33,539 nucleotides of DNA, from NCBI GenBank assembly GCA_026390675.1, contig JAPLFM010000181.1, positions 1-33,539 on the forward strand. Direction: 5' to 3'. Shown here piece after piece: positions 1 to 8,190 of the stretch. A program made the position numbers and the translations under genes. Numbering within the stretch: position 1 is the stretch's first letter; every line of letters starts with the position of its first letter. This DNA is from Candidatus Kapaibacterium sp. (GTDB lineage: Bacteria > Bacteroidota > Ignavibacteria > Kapaibacteriales > UBA2268). Under the pieces are notes generated by a model that saw nothing but the letters and a program-made list of their open reading frames with translations, was not told the DNA's origin and searched no databases.

Positions 1-83
1 TGATAATTAATTGTTACAAAGAAGTATTCGAAAAATAATCATTTTTTATATTACTTAATCAATATATTTCATATAGTTAACAA

Positions 84-118
84 CATAATTTCCTAATGCA
101 ATGCATTAGAAAATTATG
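84..118. repeat. Near-perfect hairpin: 16-nt arms (84-99 / 103-118), 3-nt loop, one mismatched/wobble position
   Basis: CATAATTTCCTAATGC-AAT-GCATTAGAAAATTATG read directly; lies immediately 3' of the stop codon (119-121) of the minus-strand ORF 119..430; no T-run follows on either strand. Confidence 0.75.
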
Positions 119-430
119 CTAATGAATTATTTGGGTTAAAAAAAGTGTTGTGTCTCCACAAGCTAAAATATAATTACCATCTTGGGATAAGTCCATATTA
201 TAAACTCCAAAAGGAGTATTGTATTCAGTTACTATTTTATTTGTTACAGCGTCTATTTTACTGATAACTTTGGTTTGATTAGCTTCATAAATATATTTAC
301 CGTCAGGACTAAATTTGACATTTATTACATTTCCTAAAAGAGGATGTGTCCAAATGGTATCGGATAGCTCTGCACTTAAAGGCAGATATAATGCTACTAT
401 AAGCAATATTAAAACAAAATACTTCTTCAT
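119..430 (-). pseudogene. Truncated paralogue of the adjacent WD40-like secreted protein (N-terminal part only)
   Basis: Signal peptide, ELSDTIWTH, VKFSPDGKYIY and DLSQDG segments match ORF 776..2080; homology stops after DTT and the ORF ends in an unrelated short tail (LFLTQIIH); no sorting domain. Confidence 0.7.
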
Positions 431-507
431 AAATACTCCTAAAAATTGTTAAATATAATATCGTTTTATTTAACTTAATCAATTAATTAAGCAAAATAAA
501 AGAATAA

Positions 508-765
508 TTAAATAATTTTTGGATTAGTGCTTTTGTCTTCAGTATAATTAAATTTTAAAGCGTGCAACATATTCGGATGTCCACCTCATTGTGTAGAAAG
601 GACAAAATTTTTGGGGGATATTGAATCTCGATTTAGTGGCACATTTGTGTAAGTAGTTCCATTAATTTTATAATTAAATTTCATTATAGATGGTTCTCTA
701 TCTTGAGCTTGCAAACTTATGTTTATTATCAAAAGGCTTATTAATATTATTATTGTGTTTTTCAT
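508..765 (-). pseudogene. Small secreted protein with an in-frame TGA (586-588); reading resumes in the same frame to TAA at 508
   Basis: Manual translation: MKNTIIILISLLINISLQAQDREPSIMKFNYKINGTTYTNVPLNRDSISPKNFVLSTQ-[TGA]-GGHPNMLHALKFNYTEDKSTNPKII; clear signal peptide; not in the supplied ORF track. Confidence 0.5.
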
Positions 766-775
766 TTACATTTCC

Positions 776-2080
776 TTATTGAATAATAAAATTAAATGAT
801 TTAATAGTGTTATTTAGATTTAAATTTAATATATAATAACCATTTGAAATATTTGAAATATTTATTTTCAAAATATTATTCTGAATGACAGAAGTATTAT
901 TCTGTACTATTTGACCAGTATTGTTTATTATATTGTAATTTACCAGTGTATTAGTTATGTTTTCTAAAGATATATTTAATTCTTTTGTAACTGGATTTGG
1001 GTAAAGTGTTATATTTGTATTATTCTCATTGAGGTTTATATCAAGAGTTTTCTCTAAATTAAATAAAGAAACTCGAGTATAATTTGCAGTAACAAATAAA
1101 TTCCTATTATTGAAAATACCTAAATCAATGTAACCCACCCCATCAGCTATTATGATTTTAGTTTGTTTATTCAAATCTATTAATATAAATTCCCTAATAA
1201 GTTGGGAATTTAATAAAATTTCTGAACTAGATATTAATGTTGAATCGTTTAAAAAGCAAACATCCCAAACTCCATACGTTAAATATTTATCACTAATTAA
1301 ATTTTGTTTTAAAGTTTTATTATTCATATCCCATATTTTTATAATATTAGTATCGCTTGTACCCCAAGAAGCAAGCAAATTCCCATCTTTAGAAAATTTA
1401 AAACCATCCATGCTAAAATTATGTCCCTCAAATTGATTAAGTAATTTCCAAGTGCCTACTTCATATAAATTGATTGGGACTTTGTTGTTTTGGTTAGGCT
1501 TTGCAAAGCCAACTGCATATTTATTTTCTGTGGGGGAAAAAACAAAATATTGATAAGATAAATTTCTTTCAATACTATTTAAAGCCAATTTACCTGTTTG
1601 TAATTCCCAAATTGCTATTGTACTTTGAGCTTTATTATCCATCGCTCCACCATTAAAAACTACACCTATAAATGTATTATCATAAGAAATTGAAACTGAC
1701 TTAGTTTCTTGAGTTATTCTATATCTATTAGATCCAGTATTTAATGGATAAAACAAAGTGTGTAACTTTTCTCCTGTTTCTGTATCAAAAACTTCTAAAG
1801 TTGTGTCGCAAGCTACTGCAACAATTTTTCCATCTTGAGATAAGTCCATTGACACTAAAGTTCGTGGAACTGTATATTCTTTTATAATCTGATTACTTGC
1901 TACATCAATCTTACTTACTATATTTGATTTACTCCCTGCATAAATATATTTACCATCAGGACTAAATTTCACGCTAGTAACATTTGGGACTAAATGTGTC
2001 CAAATAGTATCAGAAAGCTCTGCTTGTGAAGGCAGATAAAATGCTAGTAAAAGCACAATTAAAACAAAATACTTCTTCAT
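776..2080 (-). CDS. Secreted WD40-like beta-propeller protein with T9SS type A sorting domain
   Basis: Signal peptide, repeated FSPDGKY/FSKDGNLLASWG motifs, C-terminal LYPNPVTKELNISLEN...GYYILNLNLNNTIKSFNFIIQ; AGGAG ribosome-binding-like motif upstream of ATG. Confidence 0.85.
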   Translation of the reverse strand: MKKYFVLIVLLLAFYLPSQAELSDTIWTHLVPNVTSVKFSPDGKYIYAGSKSNIVSKIDVASNQIIKEYTVPRTLVSMDLSQDGKIVAVACDTTLEVFDTETGEKLHTLFYPLNTGSNRYRITQETKSVSISYDNTFIGVVFNGGAMDNKAQSTIAIWELQTGKLALNSIERNLSYQYFVFSPTENKYAVGFAKPNQNNKVPINLYEVGTWKLLNQFEGHNFSMDGFKFSKDGNLLASWGTSDTNIIKIWDMNNKTLKQNLISDKYLTYGVWDVCFLNDSTLISSSEILLNSQLIREFILIDLNKQTKIIIADGVGYIDLGIFNNRNLFVTANYTRVSLFNLEKTLDINLNENNTNITLYPNPVTKELNISLENITNTLVNYNIINNTGQIVQNNTSVIQNNILKINISNISNGYYILNLNLNNTIKSFNFIIQ

Positions 2081-2124
2081 AAATACTCCTAAAAATTGTT
2101 AAAAGGTAATATCAAATGTAAAAA

Positions 2125-2149
2125 GGGACACGCCCTATAAAATTGTCCC
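2125..2149 (-). terminator. Terminator-like hairpin (GGGACA...TGTCCC followed by TTTTT on the minus strand)
   Basis: 6-bp stem 2125-2130/2144-2149, 13-nt loop, then T-run at 2124-2121 read on the minus strand. Confidence 0.5.
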
Positions 2150-2257
2150 AAGTTCAGGTACTGGCATACCCACACAGCAGACAACAAAGAACGCATCCCT
2201 AATATGGATGTGTCTTTATTATTTACTGCTGTGTATAAAACTGCCAGTTTTGAACTT
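2150..2257. ncRNA. Long nested imperfect hairpin; candidate structured RNA or small non-coding mobile/repeat element
   Basis: Nested arms AAGTTCA(2150-2156)/TGAACTT(2251-2257), CTGGCA(2161-2166)/TGCCAG(2242-2247), ACACAGCAG(2172-2180)/CTGCTGTGT(2226-2234), AAAG(2186-2189)/CTTT(2214-2217), ACGCATCC(2191-2198)/GGATGTGT(2206-2213). Confidence 0.5.
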
Positions 2258-2650
2258 AGAGCAAAAAACAAAAACTAAAATATGTACTACTTAAAATTTA
2301 CTTTATATCTTTTCCGATTATATTTAAAAATGGCTATTTGATTATTTTAACTTAAGAAATATAAATCAAAACACAAAATGAAATCTGCAAATACTCGTCT
2401 TTAGTTACTGTTTTGTCTCTTTGCTCTTTGATATTAAATTATCATTAGAAAAACAAAATATGAGCATTTATTAATAAAACTTTTTCTAAAAAGGCTGTTT
2501 TTGTGCAATTTGTGCAAAAATAGGACTTAAGTCTTTGATTATAAATAATTTAACTTTTGCACAACTGTAAATCATTGATATATATAGGGATAGAGAAACA
2601 AAGAGTAGAAGTTTTCTGTATTAGATTGAATTTATGCTTTATTATTACTT

Positions 2651-3607
2651 TTAATTAGTATATAATCTGAAAAAATTAAATGGGCTTAAATTAGCTTGGG
2701 TTAAGGAATTTAAAGCTGAATTTTGTAAAAAAGCATTTTTAGAATAGTTTAATTGTTCTTGAGCTATATCGGAATCTTGAATTCTAGAAATAGCATTATT
2801 ATAATTTACAATTTGAGAACTACTGATTTCATTTTGAGATTCGAGTCTAGTCTGAACACCTCCTAAATAAGCTCCAACATTACTAATGTTTTGAATTGCA
2901 TCAGAAAGACTTGTAATAGTATTTTTAATAAGATCATTTGCAAATATTCCTAAACTATCGTTTGAAATATTATTTAATGCAGACAAATCTAAATTAGAAA
3001 CTCCAGCAAAATTAGATACACTACTACCATTTTGATTATCAACAATAGAAAAGACCTTGAAATTTCTACTTTCTACATTTAAGTCAGCATTATCAGCCGA
3101 AAGGTTAACATTCACAGTTAGGATATCATTATTGCCATTATTTCCAACATTAAACTGAGCGGAGAAATTACCATAAAGTAATTGTTTACCACTAAAAACT
3201 GAAGAATCAACAACAAATTGAATTTGTTGAGCTAAGCGATAAGAAGCTTTTCCTAGTGAAACAATTTCATCAGTACCCAAAGATGAGTTTGAAGCAGTTG
3301 CTGCTGAATTTTTTAAATCTGCTAGTAATTGATTAATATTATCATAAGAATCTTGAGCAATAGCAACTACATTGATTGCTTCTCCAGCTGATCTAAGAGC
3401 AGATTTAAGAGCACCATTTCTAGCAGTAAGAGCACCAGCAGTGATAAAACCAGAAACATCATCAGAAGCTGAGTTGATTTTCTTACCAGTTGAAATTCTT
3501 AATTGATTTTGAGCTAAGTCAGAGCTAGCTTTTTGAGCAAAATTATATGCCAGTTCGGCAGAAATATTTGTTCTTATTCTTGAGCCATTTGAAATAATTG
3601 TAGGCAT
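2651..3607 (-). CDS. Flagellin
   Basis: N-terminal LAQNQLRISTGKKINSASDDVSGF...ALRSAGEAINVVAIAQ and C-terminal GGVQTRLES...SRIQDSDIAQEQLNYSKNAFLQNSALNSLTQANLSP are flagellin D0/D1 signatures. Start set at MPTIISNGSRIRTNIS (3607); the upstream 24 aa of the ORF call look non-coding. Confidence 0.88.
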   Translation of the reverse strand: MPTIISNGSRIRTNISAELAYNFAQKASSDLAQNQLRISTGKKINSASDDVSGFITAGALTARNGALKSALRSAGEAINVVAIAQDSYDNINQLLADLKNSAATASNSSLGTDEIVSLGKASYRLAQQIQFVVDSSVFSGKQLLYGNFSAQFNVGNNGNNDILTVNVNLSADNADLNVESRNFKVFSIVDNQNGSSVSNFAGVSNLDLSALNNISNDSLGIFANDLIKNTITSLSDAIQNISNVGAYLGGVQTRLESQNEISSSQIVNYNNAISRIQDSDIAQEQLNYSKNAFLQNSALNSLTQANLSPFNFFRLYTN

Positions 3608-3891
3608 AATGTTTAATAATATCACTAAAAGTAATAAAATAGGGCATCCTGCCTTAATTAAAGCCAGTCCTCCAAACATTTTCCATTGAGATATATTTAA
3701 TTCTAATAGGTAGTAATTACAAAATTAACATAAATATTCATATTAACAAAAGAAATCTAAAAAAAGGTAAAAATACTTAGTGATTTTAAAATATCTACAA
3801 GATTAGATAAAACAAAAATTTGAAATAACACTAATTTCTCAATAGCTTTTCGTATTTTTGAATTCTTTATATTCAACAAAAAAGAAAAATC

Positions 3892-4770
3892 ATGAACATT
3901 TACTTTAAAGACATATTAAGTGGACTTAATCTATTCCGAAAAGGAAAAGTAAGAGACGTATATGAATTCACAGATTCATTACTAATAGTTGCTAGTGATA
4001 GAATTTCGGCATTTGATGTAATCATGGATGAACCTATTCCAAATAAAGGTAATTTATTAACTGAAATTTCGACATTTTGGTTTTCAAAAACAAGTCACAT
4101 TATTCCAAATCATTTTTTAACTTCAAATGTTGATGAATATCCAAAGGAATGTTTGCAATATAAAGAAATATTGAATGGAAGAAGTATGTTGGTAAAGAAA
4201 TGCACACCTCTTCCAGTTGAATTTGTTGTTCGGGGTTATGTGGCTGGCTCTGGTTGGAAAGAATATCAAGAATCAGAAAAAATCTGTGGAATAAAACTAC
4301 CAAGTGGACTTTTGGAATACTCTAAATTGCCTGAACCAATATTTACTCCTGCAACTAAAGCAGAGGAAGGACATGATGAAAATATTGATTTTGATAGGGC
4401 ATCAAGTATCTTGGGAAGTAGTGTAGCTGAAAAATTAAGAAATGTATCAATTGAATTGTATAAGTTTGGTGCTCAATATCTTAGTGAAAGGAATTTGATT
4501 TTGGCTGATACTAAATTTGAATTTGGAACTTTGCCTAATGGAGATATTATTTTAATTGATGAAGCTTTAACTCCTGATTCTTCAAGATTTTGGTTAAAAG
4601 AATATTATGCTCCTGGCAAAGTTCAGATAAATTTTGATAAACAAGTGTTGCGTGATTGGCTTGAAACAACTGACTGGGATAAAAATCCTCCCGCTCCTCC
4701 AATTCCAAATAATATTATAGAAAGCATACTTTCTAAATATAAAGAAGCAATAAATAGAATAAAAAATTAG
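3892..4770 (+). CDS. purC: Phosphoribosylaminoimidazole-succinocarboxamide synthase
   Basis: GKVRDVYE...SDRISAFDVIM, EFVVRGYVAGSGWKEY, DTKFEFG...DEALTPDSSRFW motifs. Confidence 0.95.
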   Translation: MNIYFKDILSGLNLFRKGKVRDVYEFTDSLLIVASDRISAFDVIMDEPIPNKGNLLTEISTFWFSKTSHIIPNHFLTSNVDEYPKECLQYKEILNGRSMLVKKCTPLPVEFVVRGYVAGSGWKEYQESEKICGIKLPSGLLEYSKLPEPIFTPATKAEEGHDENIDFDRASSILGSSVAEKLRNVSIELYKFGAQYLSERNLILADTKFEFGTLPNGDIILIDEALTPDSSRFWLKEYYAPGKVQINFDKQVLRDWLETTDWDKNPPAPPIPNNIIESILSKYKEAINRIKN

Positions 4771-4772
4771 AT

Positions 4773-6026
4773 ATGGCTCAAAATTATAAAATTTCAATAG
4801 GTCAAAAAAAATCTGAAACATTTGAATGGCAATTGTTATTAGTAGTATTAGGATTACTTTTTTGTGGATTACTATCAATATATAGTGCCACACACGATTC
4901 TAATATGAGTCATTCATTTTCAAAGCAATTAAATTCAGTTTTAATTGGTTTAACTGGAATGTTTATAATTGCATATTTACCTCAAAAACTTATTAGATAT
5001 AGCTCATACATATTATATGGTTTAAGTATTGTATTGTTGATTTATGTTTTGAAATTTGGAGTTGGGGTTTATGGGACTAGAGGATGGATAAAAATTGCAA
5101 GTTTCACATTCCAACCCGCTGAGATTTCAAAATTAGCCGTCTTACTAGCTTTAGCAGAATTTCTTTCTGACAAAGGTAGAGATATTCGAAATTGGAGAGA
5201 TTTGGGGACTTGTTTATTGCTCGCTGCAACACCTGTTGGATTAATTATCCTTCAACCTGATATTGGATCAAGTACAGTAATACTTGCTTTATTAATGGGA
5301 GTTCTGTTTTGGGCTGGCTTTGATGCACTTTTTTTGTTCTTTATACTAACAGTACCAATAATAATAATAGCTTCACTAAAAGGAACAATCTTTGTTGTTG
5401 TTTTAGGAATAATACTGTCATCTATTGTCTTTACATTTAAAAAGAGAATTTTTAGTTCCCTTTTAGTAATTGGAGTTTATGTAGTTGTTGGTATTTCTAG
5501 TCCAATTATATATGACCATTTAATGCCACATCAGAAATCTAGAATTGATACATTCTTGTATCCGGGCTCAAATCCTTTGGGTTCGGGATATAATGTTTTA
5601 CAATCAATTATGGCAGTTGGTAGTGGTGGTTTTAGTGGTAAAGGATTTATGCAAGGTACTCAGACTCAATTGAGATATATACCAATGCAATGGACGGATT
5701 TTATTTATTCAGTACCTACAGAGGAATTTGGTTTTATTGGTGGGTTTATAGTGTTACTTTTATTGGTGGGTCTTTTACTTAAATCTTTAAAAATTGCAAA
5801 AGAAGTTGATAGTAAGTACTTTAGTATTGTAGCTTTTGGTGCAATGACAATTTTCCTATATCATACTATTATAAATATTGGAATGGTGATTGGACTAATG
5901 CCGGTTATGGGGATACCTCTTCCTTTAGTTAGTTATGGAGGTACTTCAGTAATTTTTAACCTAGCTTTGATAGGTCTTTTGCTTAATGCATATAGAAGCT
6001 ATAAAGTTAAAAGTAGAGGAATATGA
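4773..6026 (+). CDS. rodA: Rod shape-determining protein RodA (SEDS family)
   Basis: RGWIKI..FTFQPAEISKLAV, QPDIGSS, GSGGFSGKGFMQGTQTQLRYIP..TDFIYSV..EEFGF, PLPLVSYGGTS. Confidence 0.93.
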   Translation: MAQNYKISIGQKKSETFEWQLLLVVLGLLFCGLLSIYSATHDSNMSHSFSKQLNSVLIGLTGMFIIAYLPQKLIRYSSYILYGLSIVLLIYVLKFGVGVYGTRGWIKIASFTFQPAEISKLAVLLALAEFLSDKGRDIRNWRDLGTCLLLAATPVGLIILQPDIGSSTVILALLMGVLFWAGFDALFLFFILTVPIIIIASLKGTIFVVVLGIILSSIVFTFKKRIFSSLLVIGVYVVVGISSPIIYDHLMPHQKSRIDTFLYPGSNPLGSGYNVLQSIMAVGSGGFSGKGFMQGTQTQLRYIPMQWTDFIYSVPTEEFGFIGGFIVLLLLVGLLLKSLKIAKEVDSKYFSIVAFGAMTIFLYHTIINIGMVIGLMPVMGIPLPLVSYGGTSVIFNLALIGLLLNAYRSYKVKSRGI

Positions 6027-7015
6027 AAATAGTATTTTCAATTGGTGATATTAATGGAATTGGTATTGAGGTAATGCTAAAAGGCATCCTTCAATATTAC
6101 AGTCAAAATACAAAAAATTGTTGTGAAATAGCTATTGTTTGCAACAAAGATGTTATTTTAGATTATTCTAATAGAATTGGTTTCAAATGCGAAATTGTTG
6201 AAGATAATTTAAAAATAGAAAATTACTATTGTAAAATTATTGATTTTGATTCTAAAAACAAAATTGATTTTGGTACTATTAATAGCGAATCTGGAATTAT
6301 AGCAATAGATTCTTTGGAAATTGCTACTGATTTAGTAATGAATAACAAATACAACGCCTTAATAACTTTACCAATTACAAAAAAATCAATGTATTTAGCA
6401 AATTGGAAATTCCCCGGTCATACAGAATACCTTGGTTTTAAGACAAATGCTAAAGAAATGATGATTCTTGCTAGTGAAAATATTAGAGTAGCTTTGGCTA
6501 CAATCCATATTCCTATAAGTAAAGTTTCAGAAAGTCTTAGTAAAGACCTAATAGTAGACAAAATTAATACTTTTAATTACTCTCTAAAAAATGATTTTGG
6601 AATTGAAATCCCAAGAATAGCTGTTTTAGGTCTGAACCCACACGCTGGTGAAAATGGATCTATTGGCAACGAAGAGATTGATATAATAAATCCAGCAGTT
6701 GAATTAGTAAAATTAAGTGGGATAAAAGTTCAAGGTAGTTTTGCTGCTGATGGTTTTTTTGCTCATAAAAACTATTTAAATTTTGATGGTATTTTAGCAA
6801 TGTATCATGATCAAGGGCTAATACCTTTGAAACTTTTAGCAAATGGTGGCGGTGTAAATGTAACAACTGGATTGCCTATTATTAGAACATCTCCAGACCA
6901 TGGATCTGCTTTAGAAATTGCAGGTAAAAATATTGCAAATCCACAAAGTATAGTTGATTCTATAAATATGGCAGTTAATATTTATAAAAACAGACAAAAA
7001 GCAAATAAATATTAA
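6023..7015 (+). CDS. pdxA: 4-hydroxythreonine-4-phosphate dehydrogenase
   Basis: SIGDINGIGIEV, GLNPHAGENG, AMYHDQGLIPLK, GLPIIRTSPDHGSALEIAGK; ATGA overlap with rodA. Confidence 0.93.
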   Translation: MKIVFSIGDINGIGIEVMLKGILQYYSQNTKNCCEIAIVCNKDVILDYSNRIGFKCEIVEDNLKIENYYCKIIDFDSKNKIDFGTINSESGIIAIDSLEIATDLVMNNKYNALITLPITKKSMYLANWKFPGHTEYLGFKTNAKEMMILASENIRVALATIHIPISKVSESLSKDLIVDKINTFNYSLKNDFGIEIPRIAVLGLNPHAGENGSIGNEEIDIINPAVELVKLSGIKVQGSFAADGFFAHKNYLNFDGILAMYHDQGLIPLKLLANGGGVNVTTGLPIIRTSPDHGSALEIAGKNIANPQSIVDSINMAVNIYKNRQKANKY

Positions 7016-7066
7016 TGATTTTAAAACAAAATTTATTAAATTGCTTAAAATTTAAAAGGGTAATAA

Positions 7067-8188
7067 ATGAATAAAGAAATTTTAAATAAATCGCAAATAT
7101 TAATTGTAGATGATATTCCTGAAAATATTCAGGTATTAGCTGGTATATTAAATAAAGAACAAGTTAAAATTTCAATTGCAACTAATGCTATGCAAGGAAT
7201 AGAATCAGCAAGAAAAATTAAACCTGATTTGATTTTAATGGATGTAACTATGCCAGAAATGGATGGTTATGAAGCTTGTAGAATTTTAAAAAGTGATCCA
7301 GAAACTGAGCATATTCCAATAATTTTTCTTACTGCTAGAACTGATTCTACAGACATTGTAACTGGATTTCAAGCTGGAGGTGTGGATTACATCACTAAAC
7401 CATACAACCCAACTGAGTTAATAGTTAGGTTAGTAACACATTTAGAACTTAAACATTCTAAAGAAATTTTAAAAGAAACAAACAACCAACTTATGTTAGC
7501 AGGAAAAGAGAAAGATAAATTCTTATCCCTTGTTTCTCATGATCTTAGAAGTCCATTTGCTGGTATTTTAGGATTGGTTGAATTTATGGTTAATGATTAT
7601 GATTCATTTACTACTGCAGAAATGAAAGAATATTTAGGTAATTTTCAAGATTCTTTAAAAGTACAATATAAATTTTTGGAAAACTTACTTGCTTGGGGGA
7701 ATTTCCAATTAGGAAGAAAATCTATTAACCCTGAAAATGTAAATATGAAAGAAGTAATTAAAAACAATTTTTTGCTGCTTAAGTCTGTTGCAGAAAGCAA
7801 AAAAATTAATTTAATTTCAGAGTTAGAAGATAATTCAATAGTATTTGCAGATTCTAATATGATACCATCAGTTTCACATAATTTGATTTCAAATTCATTG
7901 AAATTTACTAAAGAGGGTGGTCAAATTTTAGTTTCATCTTCAGAAGTTAATGGAATGATTCGAGTAGAAGTAAGAGATAATGGTGTAGGAATGAATGAAA
8001 AGGGCGTGAATAGTTTATTTAAAGTAAATACTATTTATACAAACCCAGGTACTAACAATGAAAAAGGAACAGGATTGGGATTAATACTTTGTAAGGAAAT
8101 GATAGAAAAAAATGGTGGTAAAATTTGGGTTGAAAGTACAGAAAATGTTGGAACCTCATTTTTCTTTGAACTACCAAAAGGACAATAA
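7067..8188 (+). CDS. Hybrid regulator: N-terminal response-regulator receiver plus C-terminal histidine kinase
   Basis: REC: ILIVDDIPENIQVLAG...PDLILMDVTMPEMDGYE...IIFLTA...GVDYITKPYNP; HisKA: SLVSHDLRSPFAGILG; HATPase: DNGVGMNEKG...GTGLGLILCKEMIEKNGGKIWVES. Confidence 0.92.
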   Translation: MNKEILNKSQILIVDDIPENIQVLAGILNKEQVKISIATNAMQGIESARKIKPDLILMDVTMPEMDGYEACRILKSDPETEHIPIIFLTARTDSTDIVTGFQAGGVDYITKPYNPTELIVRLVTHLELKHSKEILKETNNQLMLAGKEKDKFLSLVSHDLRSPFAGILGLVEFMVNDYDSFTTAEMKEYLGNFQDSLKVQYKFLENLLAWGNFQLGRKSINPENVNMKEVIKNNFLLLKSVAESKKINLISELEDNSIVFADSNMIPSVSHNLISNSLKFTKEGGQILVSSSEVNGMIRVEVRDNGVGMNEKGVNSLFKVNTIYTNPGTNNEKGTGLGLILCKEMIEKNGGKIWVESTENVGTSFFFELPKGQ

Positions 8189-8190
8189 TT

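Noticed and set aside
586-588. Alternative genetic code (TGA as Trp/Gly)
   Set aside because: TGA is the natural stop of rodA and the PAS kinase, and conserved Trp positions use TGG throughout.
2150-2257. Integron attC site
   Set aside because: General hairpin shape fits but the RYYYAAC/GTTRRRY core sites are not at the arm ends and no integrase or cassette is present.
2150-2257. 6S RNA or retron msr-msd
   Set aside because: No large central bubble typical of 6S was evident, and no reverse transcriptase gene is nearby. Not excluded without an Infernal search.
2089-2271. 60-aa ORF in the supplied track
   Set aside because: It lies over the nested inverted repeat and has no recognisable domain or signal; more likely a by-product of the structured element.
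3608-3679. Sigma-54 promoter upstream of flagellin (GG...GC-like spacing in CTGGCTTTAATTAAGGCA)
   Set aside because: Spacing is off by one from GG-N10-GC and the surrounding consensus is poor.
4100-4893. Antisense ORFs inside purC/rodA (4100-4303, 4594-4893) and similar ones elsewhere (1152-1436, 6660-6866, 9869-10120, 13295-13513, 13923-14108, 14840-15100, 17871-18092, 20122-20337, 20424-20654, 20838-21020, 27251-27571, 32116-32334)
   Set aside because: Opposite strand or alternative frame of well-supported genes, low-complexity translations without domain signatures.
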